Positions 55,346-64,000 of a stretch of 64,000 nucleotides of DNA are shown piece by piece. Each line of letters opens with the position of its first letter. Position 1 is the first letter of the stretch. The stretch comes from Ophiocordyceps camponoti-saundersi (nom. inval.) (taxonomy: Eukaryota; Ascomycota; Sordariomycetes; Hypocreales; Ophiocordycipitaceae). A program made the position numbers and the translations under genes. The stretch lies in NCBI GenBank assembly GCA_003339415.1, contig PDHQ01000115.1, forward strand, positions 38,998 through 102,997. The letters are read 5' to 3'. Under the pieces are notes generated by a model. It searched no databases, was not told the origin of the DNA, and was given only the letters and a program-made list of their open reading frames with translations.

Positions 55346-57526
55346 CTACGACGCCATGTAGGTGCTGGCATCGACGCCGTCTTTGGGGAACTCACTGTAG
55401 AAACCTCAAGCGTTAGTAGTCGCTCCATACACGTGGGGGGGGGATTGCAAGGGGGGGGGCCAAAACGTACGGAAGCGCAACCTCGAAGCGTTTCTCAATC
55501 TCCTTGAGCACATCTGTATCCTGATCGGTACTAACGAAAGATATGGCGAGGCCCTTGGTGCCGAAGCGGCCAGCACGACCGACGCGATGAAGGTAGGAGC
55601 TTGCATCGCCGGGTAGGTCATAGTTGACAGCAAGGTTGATACGCTCAATGTCGATGCCGCGACCGAAAACATCAGTGGCGACGCAAATGCGCTTCTTGAA
55701 CTCCTTGAACTCCTTGTATCGCTTGATGCTGTTTTTTTTCCCTCATCGTCAGCTTCTACTGCACAGGAGAAAGGGGAGGGGGGGGGGGGGGTGGAGCAGG
55801 AGAGAAAGTGAGACAGAGAATTGGCTAGCATACCGCTCTTCCTGGCTCACACCGGAGTGAACGGCGATCGAGGGGAAATTGCACTCGCGGAGGAGCTTGT
55901 CGAGCTCAGTGGCGCGAACGGTGCTCCTGACGAAGATGATGACCTGGTTGAACTGGAGGTCGTCGAGGAGCTCGTTGAGCTTTCGGTTCTTCTCCTTCTC
56001 CTCGAGCTTGACAAAGTACTGCTGGAGGCCGTGAAGGGTGAGCTTGGTGTCCTCGTCGACGTAGTGCTCCGTCGGGTTCTGCATGAATTTGCGGCAGATG
56101 GGCTTGATGGCCTCGGAGAGCGTGGCGGAAAACATCATGACCTGCTTCTGCTGAGGCGTGGCGCGGAAGACGTCCTGGACATCGGTGCGCATGTCTGGAA
56201 CGCGGCGGGTTAGTCACGACGACACACAAAGAAAGAGGTGTCACGACATGGTACTAACCAGGCTGGTCGAGCATCTTGTCGCACTCGTCGAGGACAAAGA
56301 TGCGGACGCTTCCGAGACGGAGCGCCTTGTCGCGAACAAGGGCCTTGAGGCGACCGGGGGTGCCGACGATGATGTGAGGGCAGGTGTCCTTATTCTTGAG
56401 CGTCTCGATGTCCGTCTTGATGGGAGTGCCGCCGTAAAAGACACCGGTATGAATGTCGGGCATATACTTGCTGAAGCGGTTGTACTCGTCGCGGATCTGG
56501 TAGGCCAACTCGCGGGTGTGGCACATGACGACGACGGAGACCTCTCCGTTGACAGGCTCGACCTGCTGAAGGGTGGCGAGGACGAAAACAGCCGTTTTGC
56601 CCAAGCCCGACTTGGCCTGACAAATTATGTCGCCTCCAAGAAGCGCCTGAGGGATGCAAGTTTGCTGGACTGTCGGTCGAGGCCATGTCAGAGAACGTTC
56701 CACGGCAGAAGAAGGAGGGCGTGTGTGTGTTCAATTGTGCAGTGGTGCGAGGGGCGGGCGAGCGGGCGGGCGGTCCGTCTATCATCGCGGCGAAGCAGAG
56801 CCAGTCGGAAGAGGGAAGAGAGAAAACAGCAGCTGAAAGAGGGTCGGAAAAGGGAGAATTGATAGGAAAAGAAAGGAACGAAAAGAGAAGAAAAAAACAA
56901 GATGATTCGGCCGGCGAACATTTGCCTGGCCAAGTCGTTACAGCAATCGCAAGGGATCGAAAGGTCAAAAGCGAAAAGTGACGAGAGAGTGTCCTCGGAA
57001 TCGATATCATCGTCCGAGACCAGAGAGCAGACAGAACAAAAAGCGTGGCGAGCCGTAGACGCCATGTGGCCCTTTCCAAGCAAAGGATGAAGGGGCCATG
57101 AGGAGCTCCAAACCGAGGCAGGATGAGAAAAAAGAAAATGAAAGAAAAAAACCGGTTGCTTCGCGCGCGAGATAGACGGACAGTGGCGGGAAATGAAGTG
57201 GCCTGAACGATCTCGAAGAGGACGAAGGGGGGGAGAGAGGGAAGGGGGGATGAATTTGATGGAAAAAAGGCATTTCAAGACTGACCCTCCGAAGGATGTT
57301 CAAAACCGCAGTCGCCGATGGCACGGAGAAGCTCAGGCTTCAAAAGAAAGTCGCGGAAGCCGGTCGAATGAATACCGACATAGCTGCCCTTCTTATCGAC
57401 GTCGTTACCGGCGTTCAAGTCGGTCTTCTTTCCGTTAGAGCCAGCCGCAGCGCCAGCAGCGGGCGCCGCCTCGTTGGCGCCGATCTCCTCGTCGGAGTAG
57501 TCGATGAGGTCCTCTTCGTGAGACAT
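55346..57526 (-). CDS. SUB2: DECD-box RNA helicase Sub2/UAP56
   Basis: Five exons, 57526-57286, 56669-56259, 56194-55834, 55728-55471 and 55394-55346, 439 aa, the normal length. Starts [14 protein letters not shown]. Motifs in order: Q-motif region ([30 protein letters not shown]), Walker [28 protein letters not shown] in [13 protein letters not shown] in [28 protein letters not shown] and [10 protein letters not shown]. Ends [11 protein letters not shown]. It functions in spliceosome assembly and, in TREX, in mRNA export. Intron 1 (616 nt) is many times longer than any other intron in the window; reading through it stops after three codons. Introns 2-4 are 64, 105 and 76 nt. Divergent from RPR2. 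Confidence 0.97.
56670..57285 (-). other. long first intron of SUB2
   Basis: The donor is GTCAGT (57285-57280) and the acceptor ends CGACAG (56670). The intron splits a Val codon (G/TC) between HPSE and QQTCIPQ. At 616 nt it contrasts with 57-131 nt for the other introns here. Open frames inside it have no recognisable domain. Confidence 0.85.
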
Positions 57527-58200
57527 GGTTGCCTCGCGTAGAAGAGTCTATCCACGGGGGGGAAAAAGTCGATGAGTCGAATGATAAAAAAAACTGGCGA
57601 AGATGAAGAATCTGCGCGTCGCTGTCGTCGTTTTCTCGGCGGACCGCTCAGTCGTAACCGCGTGAACTGTTGTTTGTTGCCTTGCTGGCTGCTTTGGTTG
57701 ACGCGCCGCCCGAGAAGATACAGGCGAAGGGGAGGAAAAAAAAGTGATACTAAGGGCGATGGAAAACGGGGGAGAAAGAAGCTGCTGAAGGCTTCTCCCT
57801 GACGAGGCACGCGTTGCTGGTCGATAGAGGTGCCTCCGCAGTCCGAAGCGATTCCCTGCAGAACGAGGTTGTGCAAGGAGATGGGCGGTGGTTGATGGTG
57901 AAGGGCGGATTTTTTTAACCCCAGGGCGAGGCTGGGTTGCTTCTAGTAGGTCGAGAAAAAAAGGCAGGCAGCAGGCAGGAGAGCCTAGAAGGGGGACCTC
58001 TTTCCCAGGTGACAGCCGCGCCTACAGCTGCCAGCTGGAACTGGTCCGTGCGGAAAGTCACGTGGGAACACGCACCGTGTGTATGATGATATCAAGAAAC
58101 TGTGTCAGAGTAATCAACTACTATCGTCGTCGTCGTCGTCTCTTTACATACAACGGACATATCAATTCTCCATTACACTGTGAAACCAGCCTCGCCAACG
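57527..58200. other. divergent promoter between SUB2 and RPR2
   Basis: A 674-bp shared upstream region for two RNA-processing genes. A CACGTG lies at about 58060. (CGT)n runs at about 58124-58140. No gene is seen. Confidence 0.4.
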
Positions 58201-58788
58201 ATGGCAAAGTCCAAAAGCACTCCCGGCGTCCAGAACCGAGCCATATTCAGCCGAGCATCCTATCTCTACCAAGCAGCTTCCTACCTCTCCCAGCGCGCCG
58301 CTTCCTCCACCACCACCACCACCACCACTCAGTCCTCCACGTCCGAAGCGAAGCAGCAGCAGCAGCAAAAAAAGCAGCTACGAAACCTCTCCCGCCGAGC
58401 CATCTCCGACATGCGCGCCGTAACCCGCAAGGCGCAGATCAGACAAAGCCACACGCTGAAGCGCTCCCTCTGCAGCACCTGCAACACCCTCCTCGTCGAA
58501 GGCGACACCTGTCGCTCGACCGTCGAAAACGCCAGCAGGGGAGCCCGCAAGCCCTGGGCAGACGTACTGGTCGTCCGATGCGTCACTTGCGATCGGCCTA
58601 AACGGTTTCCCGTCGCGGCTCCGCGGCAGGTGCGCGCTTCGTTGCGCCGGTCCGGGTCTGGAGTAGCCATGCGGAGAAACAGCGGGAACGACACATCTGG
58701 CAGCGTGAAGCCGAAGCCTTTGAAAGAAGAAGCTTGTTCCTCGAGGCGAAATGAAGATTCCAGTGGAGATACGGAAATGGGGATCTAG
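58201..58788 (+). CDS. RPR2: RNase P protein subunit Rpr2/Rpp21-like
   Basis: A 195-aa single-exon protein. A basic helical N-terminal half (NRAIFSRASYLYQAASYLSQ, a Thr run and a Gln run, then LRNLSRRAISDMRAVTRKAQIRQSHTLKRSLC) leads into a zinc ribbon: CSTC at about 97-100, and CVTC in VVRCVTCDRPKRFPV, the two pairs about 35 residues apart. That matches Rpr2/Snm1/Rpp21, subunits of nuclear RNase P (tRNA 5' processing) and RNase MRP. The choice between Rpr2 and Snm1 rests on the KRFP segment and is not certain. The last nine codons and the stop fall in the first copy of a 153-bp tandem repeat. Confidence 0.88.
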   Translation: MAKSKSTPGVQNRAIFSRASYLYQAASYLSQRAASSTTTTTTTQSSTSEAKQQQQQKKQLRNLSRRAISDMRAVTRKAQIRQSHTLKRSLCSTCNTLLVEGDTCRSTVENASRGARKPWADVLVVRCVTCDRPKRFPVAAPRQVRASLRRSGSGVAMRRNSGNDTSGSVKPKPLKEEACSSRRNEDSSGDTEMGI

Positions 58789-59110
58789 CATAACCTTTGC
58801 TGCAGGCTACGCGGTCCATCCTCTCTCCCCCCCTATCCGCAACTTATAAGACCCCTTCACTCAACTCCTCAACCCACACGACACCAGCAGCAAGTCTTAC
58901 AATCATCAACACCCAGTGAGGACGCGGAAATAGAGATATGGCATAACCTTTACTACAGGCTACGCGGCCCATCCTCTCTTCCCCCTACCCGTAACTCCGA
59001 AAACCCCTTCACTCAACTCCTCAACCCAGGCGGCACCAGCAGCAAGCCCCGCGATCATCAACATCCGGCCGGGACACGGACATGAAGATGGCGTATCCCT
59101 CGCCGTAATC
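58761..59110. repeat. 153-bp tandem duplication covering the 3' end of RPR2
   Basis: Copy 1 is 58761-58913 and copy 2 is 58914-59065. Both share CATAACCTTT.CT.CAGGCTACGCGG, CCATCCTCTC, CCCTTCACTCAACTCCTCAACCCA and ACCAGCAGCAAG. A weaker third partial copy starts about 59066 (ACGGACATGAAGATGGCGTATCCC). The copies differ mostly by transitions. Copy 1 includes the RPR2 stop codon; the copies fill the gap between the convergent RPR2 and HSK3. Confidence 0.8.
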
Positions 59111-59143
59111 CACGCCTCCAACCTTCCAACCCCAAGAGAAAAA

Positions 59144-59587
59144 TCACCTCCCCCCATCCCTAACACTCTCCTCCCCAAGGACCTTACTAGCAGCCATGAA
59201 TCTACCAAATCAGCTTCCTCCAAAAAAAACCCTCAAAGAACGTGAAGAAGGAAAAAAAAACTCACAGCCCAGCATGCCAACTCCCAAGCCCCTTCATCGC
59301 CTCCGCCTGCACGCTCGTCATCCTCAACAGATTCTCCGTATCAGCGAGGTTAGCCGAAAGCTGCGCCAGCTGCGAATGCAAATGCGTCTATTTCCCTCGT
59401 TAGATATTTCTCCCAAGCGAGCGTCTCATAACACGACACCAACCAAACTCGCTCACACAGAGAGAGAAAGAAAAGAGAAGGGGAAGGGAGATGGAGAGAG
59501 AGATGGAAAGCCACTTACCAACTGTCTCCCCATCGCATTGTGCCTCTGTTCCAGACTCTGCGTGGCGTTGATGTTGCGCGTCGCCAT
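59144..59587 (-). CDS. HSK3: DASH complex subunit Hsk3
   Basis: Three exons, 59587-59519, 59387-59266 and 59201-59144, 82 aa. The start is MATRNINATQSLEQRHNAMGRQL, followed by a heptad-like helix THLHSQLAQLSANLADTENLL and the conserved RMTSVQAEAMKGLGSWHAGLFMAASKVLGEE. Introns are 131 nt (GTAAGT...AATAG) and 64 nt (GTGAGT...GTAG), and both junctions keep the family sequence. Hsk3 is a small coiled-coil subunit of the DASH/Dam1 ring, which couples kinetochores to microtubule plus ends. It is too split to show as one open frame. It converges with RPR2. Confidence 0.9.
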
Positions 59588-60023
59588 CTCTGTAAGGCTG
59601 GAATGAGTTTGAACGTCGTTGTAAACGGTTCATCTCCAAACTGTGACACTCGTCGCGCAACCCAAGCGCGTCGCGCGTATTCGTATTGATCATCCCCCTT
59701 CCCCCGCCACTCCCGTGGGCCCTCCCCCACCAAAACGCTATCTTATCGTCCTCTCCCCAAACCGACCACCAACAACTACCATCCACCTACCTGCAACCAG
59801 CCAAATCCTCCTCCTCCTCCTCCTCCTCCGAACCACTCACATCCATACGATACAGCAAATCACTTACATGCAGTACATCGACATATCTCGTACGTACCTG
59901 CACATGCATCTACATACACACGCCATCCCCTTCTATGCCTGTATTGAGTTGAGCTACATATTATTCAAAGCCTTCGTCAAAACCACGACACAATCGGTTT
60001 TTCCCTTGGACGTCCAGGGCTTC

Positions 60024-60064
<41 letters not shown>

Positions 60065-61147
60065 CTTCATCCCGTCTCCCGTCGGTTGCAACAATGAGAG
60101 CCTGCCTGTCAACAACAACAACAACAACAGCCTTCCTCCTCAACATTATATCAATGTCCACTCGGCTGGTGTTTTCCTTGTTTTTCTTTTCTTCTCTCCC
60201 CTTCCATCACAACGACAGAGAGGAGGGGAAAATTATGAAGACAGGGAATACTCTGACGTACAGCCGAGACAAAAAAGGAAATAAAAAAGGAAAAAAAAGG
60301 AGAAGACTTCCTCCTAGTCTATTCGTTCGTTTATGCTCCTTCCCTCGAGCTCGAGAGATAGGTGCTGTCGTCTCGGGGCCGAGCGCCCATCTCTCCCCCT
60401 CCCCCCCGAGAACCACATCAACCCCCGTTTCCCCCCTCCCTCTCCCTCCACGTCCAAGCCTGTCAACTCGATCGTCTCCAACGGAACCCGCTGCTCCGGT
60501 ACGGGTCAGGGCAGCGAGGAGCTGGCCAGGACAAGAATAATGTAGTGACGCCAAGTTCTGCAGTCGACCTGGCGAGAGTCGATTATGTGCCAGAAGAAGA
60601 AAAAAAAGACGTATGGAGAAACCGCGTCCCGATGCAACATTACCAGAAGATGAAGCCGTCTTTTGTGCCGCTGCCATGCCATTATGTACCGGGACTTGGT
60701 TGTGTCCGTTCGAGGTCATCCAAGGGGTGAGACGTTGGGGAAAGACACGGATGCTTCCCGCTGCTGACCAGTCTCTCATGTCTCAAACGTGTCCATCGAC
60801 CGATCCTCGCCACGTCGGTATCCGGTCAGGCAGTGAGCCAGGTGGCAGTCCGTCGACGGGCCCGCGAACCCCTCCATCCATCGACTAAAGAAAACAGGTG
60901 GGTGTGAGAAACATGGGATGTGTGTGTTTGCGTGTGGTAGTTGTGACAAGCCACCCTTCCGACGGGCGTCCGTAAGGGGGGTTGACCTGGTTCAAGGATC
61001 CAATTGCATCGCGTCTCCTCCAGGCCGAAGACAATCAGTACCCGACTCTGCCAGAGAACCCCTCCTTGCACTCTGCCTCCCCCTTTCCCACCCTGGGAGC
61101 TCATGGTGTGGCCCCACGAGCCGATCCAGGGCTCGAAACGGTAAACC
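59588..61147. other. intergenic stretch upstream of HSK3
   Basis: About 1.56 kb. A (CTC)n run lies at about 59805-59830, (TC)n at about 60024-60062 and (AAC)n at about 60112-60129. A 190-codon minus-strand frame (60207-60779) and several plus-strand frames lack domains, and I do not call them. The right part is the 3' flank of the Mug72-like gene. Confidence 0.45.
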
Positions 61148-63658
61148 TTAGTGAACACCAATCGTCGGCCCGTTCTGCAGGCTGCTCTGACTGCTGTGGG
61201 CCGACGGCTCCGAGTCGAGCTCACCACTGCCCGCGCTAACGCTCGCGCTTCCCGTCAGACTGCGAACGTTTCTCGGCTTTGGTGGACGAAGTGCGCTCAC
61301 CCCGACGTGCTGCTCGACGCGCTGTGGAGCTACCGAGTTACCCTGACCAGACGGATAGCGCGGCACGGGTTGGCGAACACCATCCGGAGGAGAAGGGCGC
61401 CCGTTCATCGGCGGGCCGTAGCCATTTGGGGGGGAGGGACGGCCGCCGCGCATCGACGAGGCGTACGGATTCCCCGGTGACTGGCTAGCCCGGCGTGGGT
61501 AGGCCCCGTTCATGCCGGGCGGGCCGCCGTGACTGTACTGGAGCTCGTCCAGCCTCGATGCCGTCAGCGAGTTGGCCCGAGAGCTTGCGCCCATGGCTCC
61601 CCGGTCCACAGTCGCGTAGCGGTTGGACGTGAACGACATCATGGGGTCGTCGAGGATATTGTCTGTCGACGCGGCCGCGTGGCCGCCATGATTCGGACGG
61701 CTGCGGCCGAAGTGAGGCCGGAACCTACCACTGCCGCCGCGAGGAGGCACGGGAGCGTCGAACTCTGGGTTTCGACGGAATTGGGCTGCAGACGGGCCCG
61801 GCGCTTTTCGCGTCTTCCTCGACGTGACGCTCATCATGTCGAAGTTGTCGGGGTCGATTGTCGGAGTGGTGCCGCCCGTGGAGGCCGCGGGGTCGAAAAA
61901 TTCGTCGTCGTCGTCATCATCGTCAAAGGCCTGGTGACTGTTGCGCATTGGGTGCGGTCCGCGGCGGGCGCCGGGCGGAGGGCCACGCCTCATGCGCATC
62001 TCCTGCTCTCGGAGGGCCAGCTCACGTTGGCGTAGCTGTAGTTCACGCTCGCGAAGGGCAAGATCTGCCTCGCCAGAAGCGAAAGCCGGCTCCTGTCCCT
62101 CGGGGATATCATCGTAAAGCACCAAATGCGAAAATTCCTCAAGGTCGTTGCCTTCCATTGAGTTCCTTCGCGACGGTGCTCTTGATCCCCCGCCGTTGAT
62201 CGACGGCGGTGGCCGAGGATATCCGGCCGGGGGAGGTCCGTTCATGGGAGGCGGCCGGCGCATCCCACCGGGAGGAAAGTTGGACGAGTTTCTCGGGCGC
62301 GGCTGACGAGGGGGAGGCATGCCGCCGCCGCCATTGGTCACGCTGCTCAGCATGGGGCGGTGGCTCTGCTGCGACGGCGCGCGCGGGAGAGGGGACGTCA
62401 TGGTGGGAGTCCCAGGCGGTATCGGGCCTGGCGGAGGCTGTGGCACCGTCGCTTCGGCAGGCTTTGGACGATTCCTGTTGGTGGTGTTGATGTTGTGGAG
62501 GAGGGCGTAGAGCGTCTCGATCCTCGGCACGGGGACGCGGTTGTCGCGTGCCAGCTTGATGGGAGACCCGAGATACGTCTCAACTTCCATGGGCCGTCTC
62601 GCGACGTAATCCTGCCACATGATACTTTCTGGAAGGTTGGGTTTTGTCATCTCGTCCATGATACGCTGCTTGAATTCCGAGGAGAACTTGCAGCCTGTTG
62701 CCTCGGCGAGGCGCAGCAGCTCATCGATAACCTCGGAAACTAGTTCCTTGACGCCAACCTTTTCGAAGAGAGCCGCGTGGTTCGGCGTTTCGAAGATGAC
62801 GCTAACGGGGTGGAAAGAGATGGGTCTGAGTAGAAGGGCGATCAGCATGTAAAGTACCATCGGGGAAACGGGCAAAACGAAAAGACTCACCCAATGACCC
62901 TCTCGTACTGATGCTGGCGAATATTTGGAGAGACCTTGCATTGAACCTGACCAGTACTTAGCGTCATTGCCAATGCCTGAGCCATATCCTCCTGTATCGA
63001 ATGTGGGATACTGCTATTTTTGTTGGCCGGCCCGACCCATAGCTCCGTCGAGCCCTTGTGTTCGAACTCGCTCGGACCGAGCTGCGTCAGCTCGGCGCCG
63101 GAGACTAGCGAAAGCACAATGTTGGTGGGATAGCGCTCCTCGATGGCGGCTTCGACACCGAGTGTGTGTGTGGTGTTGATGAGGATACATGTGTGGTGGG
63201 GAGTGACGACGGCGTCGATGACGGCAGCGAGATCGTAGACGTCGGGAAGAGCCTTTACGCAAAGGACGACGTAGTCGAAGGGGCCGTCGCGGGCGTTGGC
63301 GGCGTCTTCGGGGTTTTGCACCACTGTCGGCGGCATCAGCAAATCCGTCTTTCTTGTTCCGTGAGCTTCGAGGGAGAACGCACCATGGCGAGGCTTGAAT
63401 CTCTCGTTGCCGAAAACGGGCGACCTGAAGATGGCGGTCAGCGAGCTGCCTAGAAGGCGAAATATGATCGCTACAGCGCGAGAAAGAGGGAGATGCGTAC
63501 TTGAAAGAGATGCCGTACTGAGCAACATGCTCAAAGCCCGACTTCCAGACCAAGGTTACGTCGCAGGCGTTGGTGGCCTGAAGCCTCCACGACAAAAAGG
63601 CCGAGACGGGATTCCCGCCAACTGAGCAGATGTTCATTAGTTGACTTTCGTCGTCCAT
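61148..63658 (-). CDS. Mug72-like protein: ketopantoate-reductase fold plus long disordered tail
   Basis: Three exons, 63658-63501, 63424-62891 and 62825-61148, 789 aa; introns are 76 and 65 nt. The N-terminal ~320 residues resemble ApbA/PanE: a Rossmann start (NICSVGGNPVSAFLSWRL), FDYVVLCVKALPDVYDLAAVI, HTCILINTTHTLGVE, then a helical C-terminal domain (PISFHPVSVIFETPNHAALFEKVG, EVETYLGSPIKLARDNRVPVPRIETLYALL). These match S. pombe Mug72 relatives. The cofactor loop reads GGNPVS instead of GxGxxG, so NADPH binding may be altered. The remaining ~460 residues are Pro/Gly/Ser/Arg-rich and contain a heptad-like LRERELQLRQRELALREQEMRMRR coiled coil and an acidic Asp run. Enzyme activity is not established. 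Confidence 0.85.
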
Positions 63659-64000
63659 GGCGAGAGACGGCGGGAAGGGGGGGAGGGAGAAGAGGGAAGA
63701 GGGGGGAAAGAGGAGGGTAGGGTGCAATGCCAGTCGGCGGAAGGGAAGAAGACGACGGGAAGACGGGTGCGGAGAAGGAGTCTACGACAGGGCCGGTAGC
63801 AGAGGATAATGCGCAGCACTAGAACACGGAGTGGCGCCTGGGCAGCATTTTCAGGCGCCGACGGAACGACGACGACGAGCAGCTGAAGGAGGACGGGGGA
63901 CGGGAGACGGGGGGGGGGGGGGGGGGCCGGGGGGGGGGGGGGGGGAGCCCCGCCAACCCTGAAAGACCTTTGAGGGGGGGCGCAAAGGGGGCAGGGGTCC
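63659..64000. other. upstream region of the Mug72-like gene ending in poly-G
   Basis: Purine-rich upstream sequence. The final 100 bp contains two G runs of about 19-20 bases separated by CC, then further G-rich sequence. This looks like a low-quality contig end rather than biology. No gene is seen. Confidence 0.5.

Noticed and set aside
60207..60779. 190-codon minus-strand frame between HSK3 and the Mug72-like gene
   Set aside because: No domain, and it runs through A/T and C tracts.
1..64000. tRNA, rRNA, CRISPR array, plasmid or phage features
   Set aside because: I looked for B-box-like GGTTCGAATCC sequences and for regular spacer arrays and found none. The gene structures are nuclear fungal.

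Overview
This 64 kb window is nuclear DNA from a filamentous ascomycete, Pezizomycotina and most probably Sordariomycetes. The evidence is short spliceosomal introns (mostly 57-131 nt, GT-AG, with CTAAC/CTGAC-type branch sites close to the acceptor), eukaryotic gene families with fungal architectures (exomer Chs5, DASH Hsk3, Las17/WASP, a PNP-NACHT-ankyrin STAND protein), long intergenic spaces and many microsatellites. I see no prokaryotic, organellar or viral gene and no tRNA or rRNA.

Layout. 1.2-7.7 kb: five-exon SEN1 helicase (+). 9.1-10.7 kb: a low-complexity fungal protein (+). 11.1-11.9 kb: a short-chain dehydrogenase (+), convergent with CHS5 (-, 12.0-13.3). 13.9-16.0 kb: a five-exon FAD aromatic monooxygenase (-), with a tandem CACGTG array upstream. 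16-19.8 kb: gene-free and repeat-rich. 19.8-21.8 kb: a homeobox/C2H2 transcription factor (-). 23.7-24.5 kb: an unrecognised basic protein (-), divergent from eIF1A (+, 25.0-25.6), which converges with LAS17 (-, 26.2-28.3). 30.1-34.8 kb: a large PNP-NACHT-ankyrin NLR-like gene (-), divergent from two genes for secreted Cys-containing proteins at 36.2 and 38.5 kb (+). This 30-39.4 kb block is the most accessory-looking part of the window. 39.8-42.7 kb: XPF/Rad1 nuclease (+). 43.1-43.4 kb: a tiny two-exon membrane protein (-). 44.4-46.1 kb: mitochondrial Mrs2 (-). 46.6-47.7 kb: an F-box-like protein (+). 48.7-50.9 kb: a Pcl-type cyclin (-), with a 4.4 kb gene-free stretch upstream. 55.3-57.5 kb: SUB2 (-), divergent from RPR2 (+, 58.2-58.8). 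59.1-59.6 kb: DASH subunit HSK3 (-). 61.1-63.7 kb: a Mug72-like reductase-fold protein (-). The last 100 bp is poly-G and looks like a poor contig end.

Most genes are housekeeping: RNA metabolism (SEN1, SUB2, RPR2), translation start (eIF1A), DNA repair (XPF), actin and secretion (LAS17, CHS5), Mg2+ import (MRS2), the kinetochore (HSK3) and the cell cycle (cyclin). They do not form one pathway. The candidate unusual biology is the NLR-like gene with its neighbouring secreted-protein genes, one of which has three related cysteine modules. Secondary points are the CACGTG tandem array, a recurring intergenic TACGGATA motif, a long first intron in SUB2, a GC-AG intron in MRS2, a stop-free in-frame intron in the NLR gene, and a 153-bp tandem duplication that covers the end of RPR2. 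Splice sites were assigned by eye from reading frame, consensus and family conservation.
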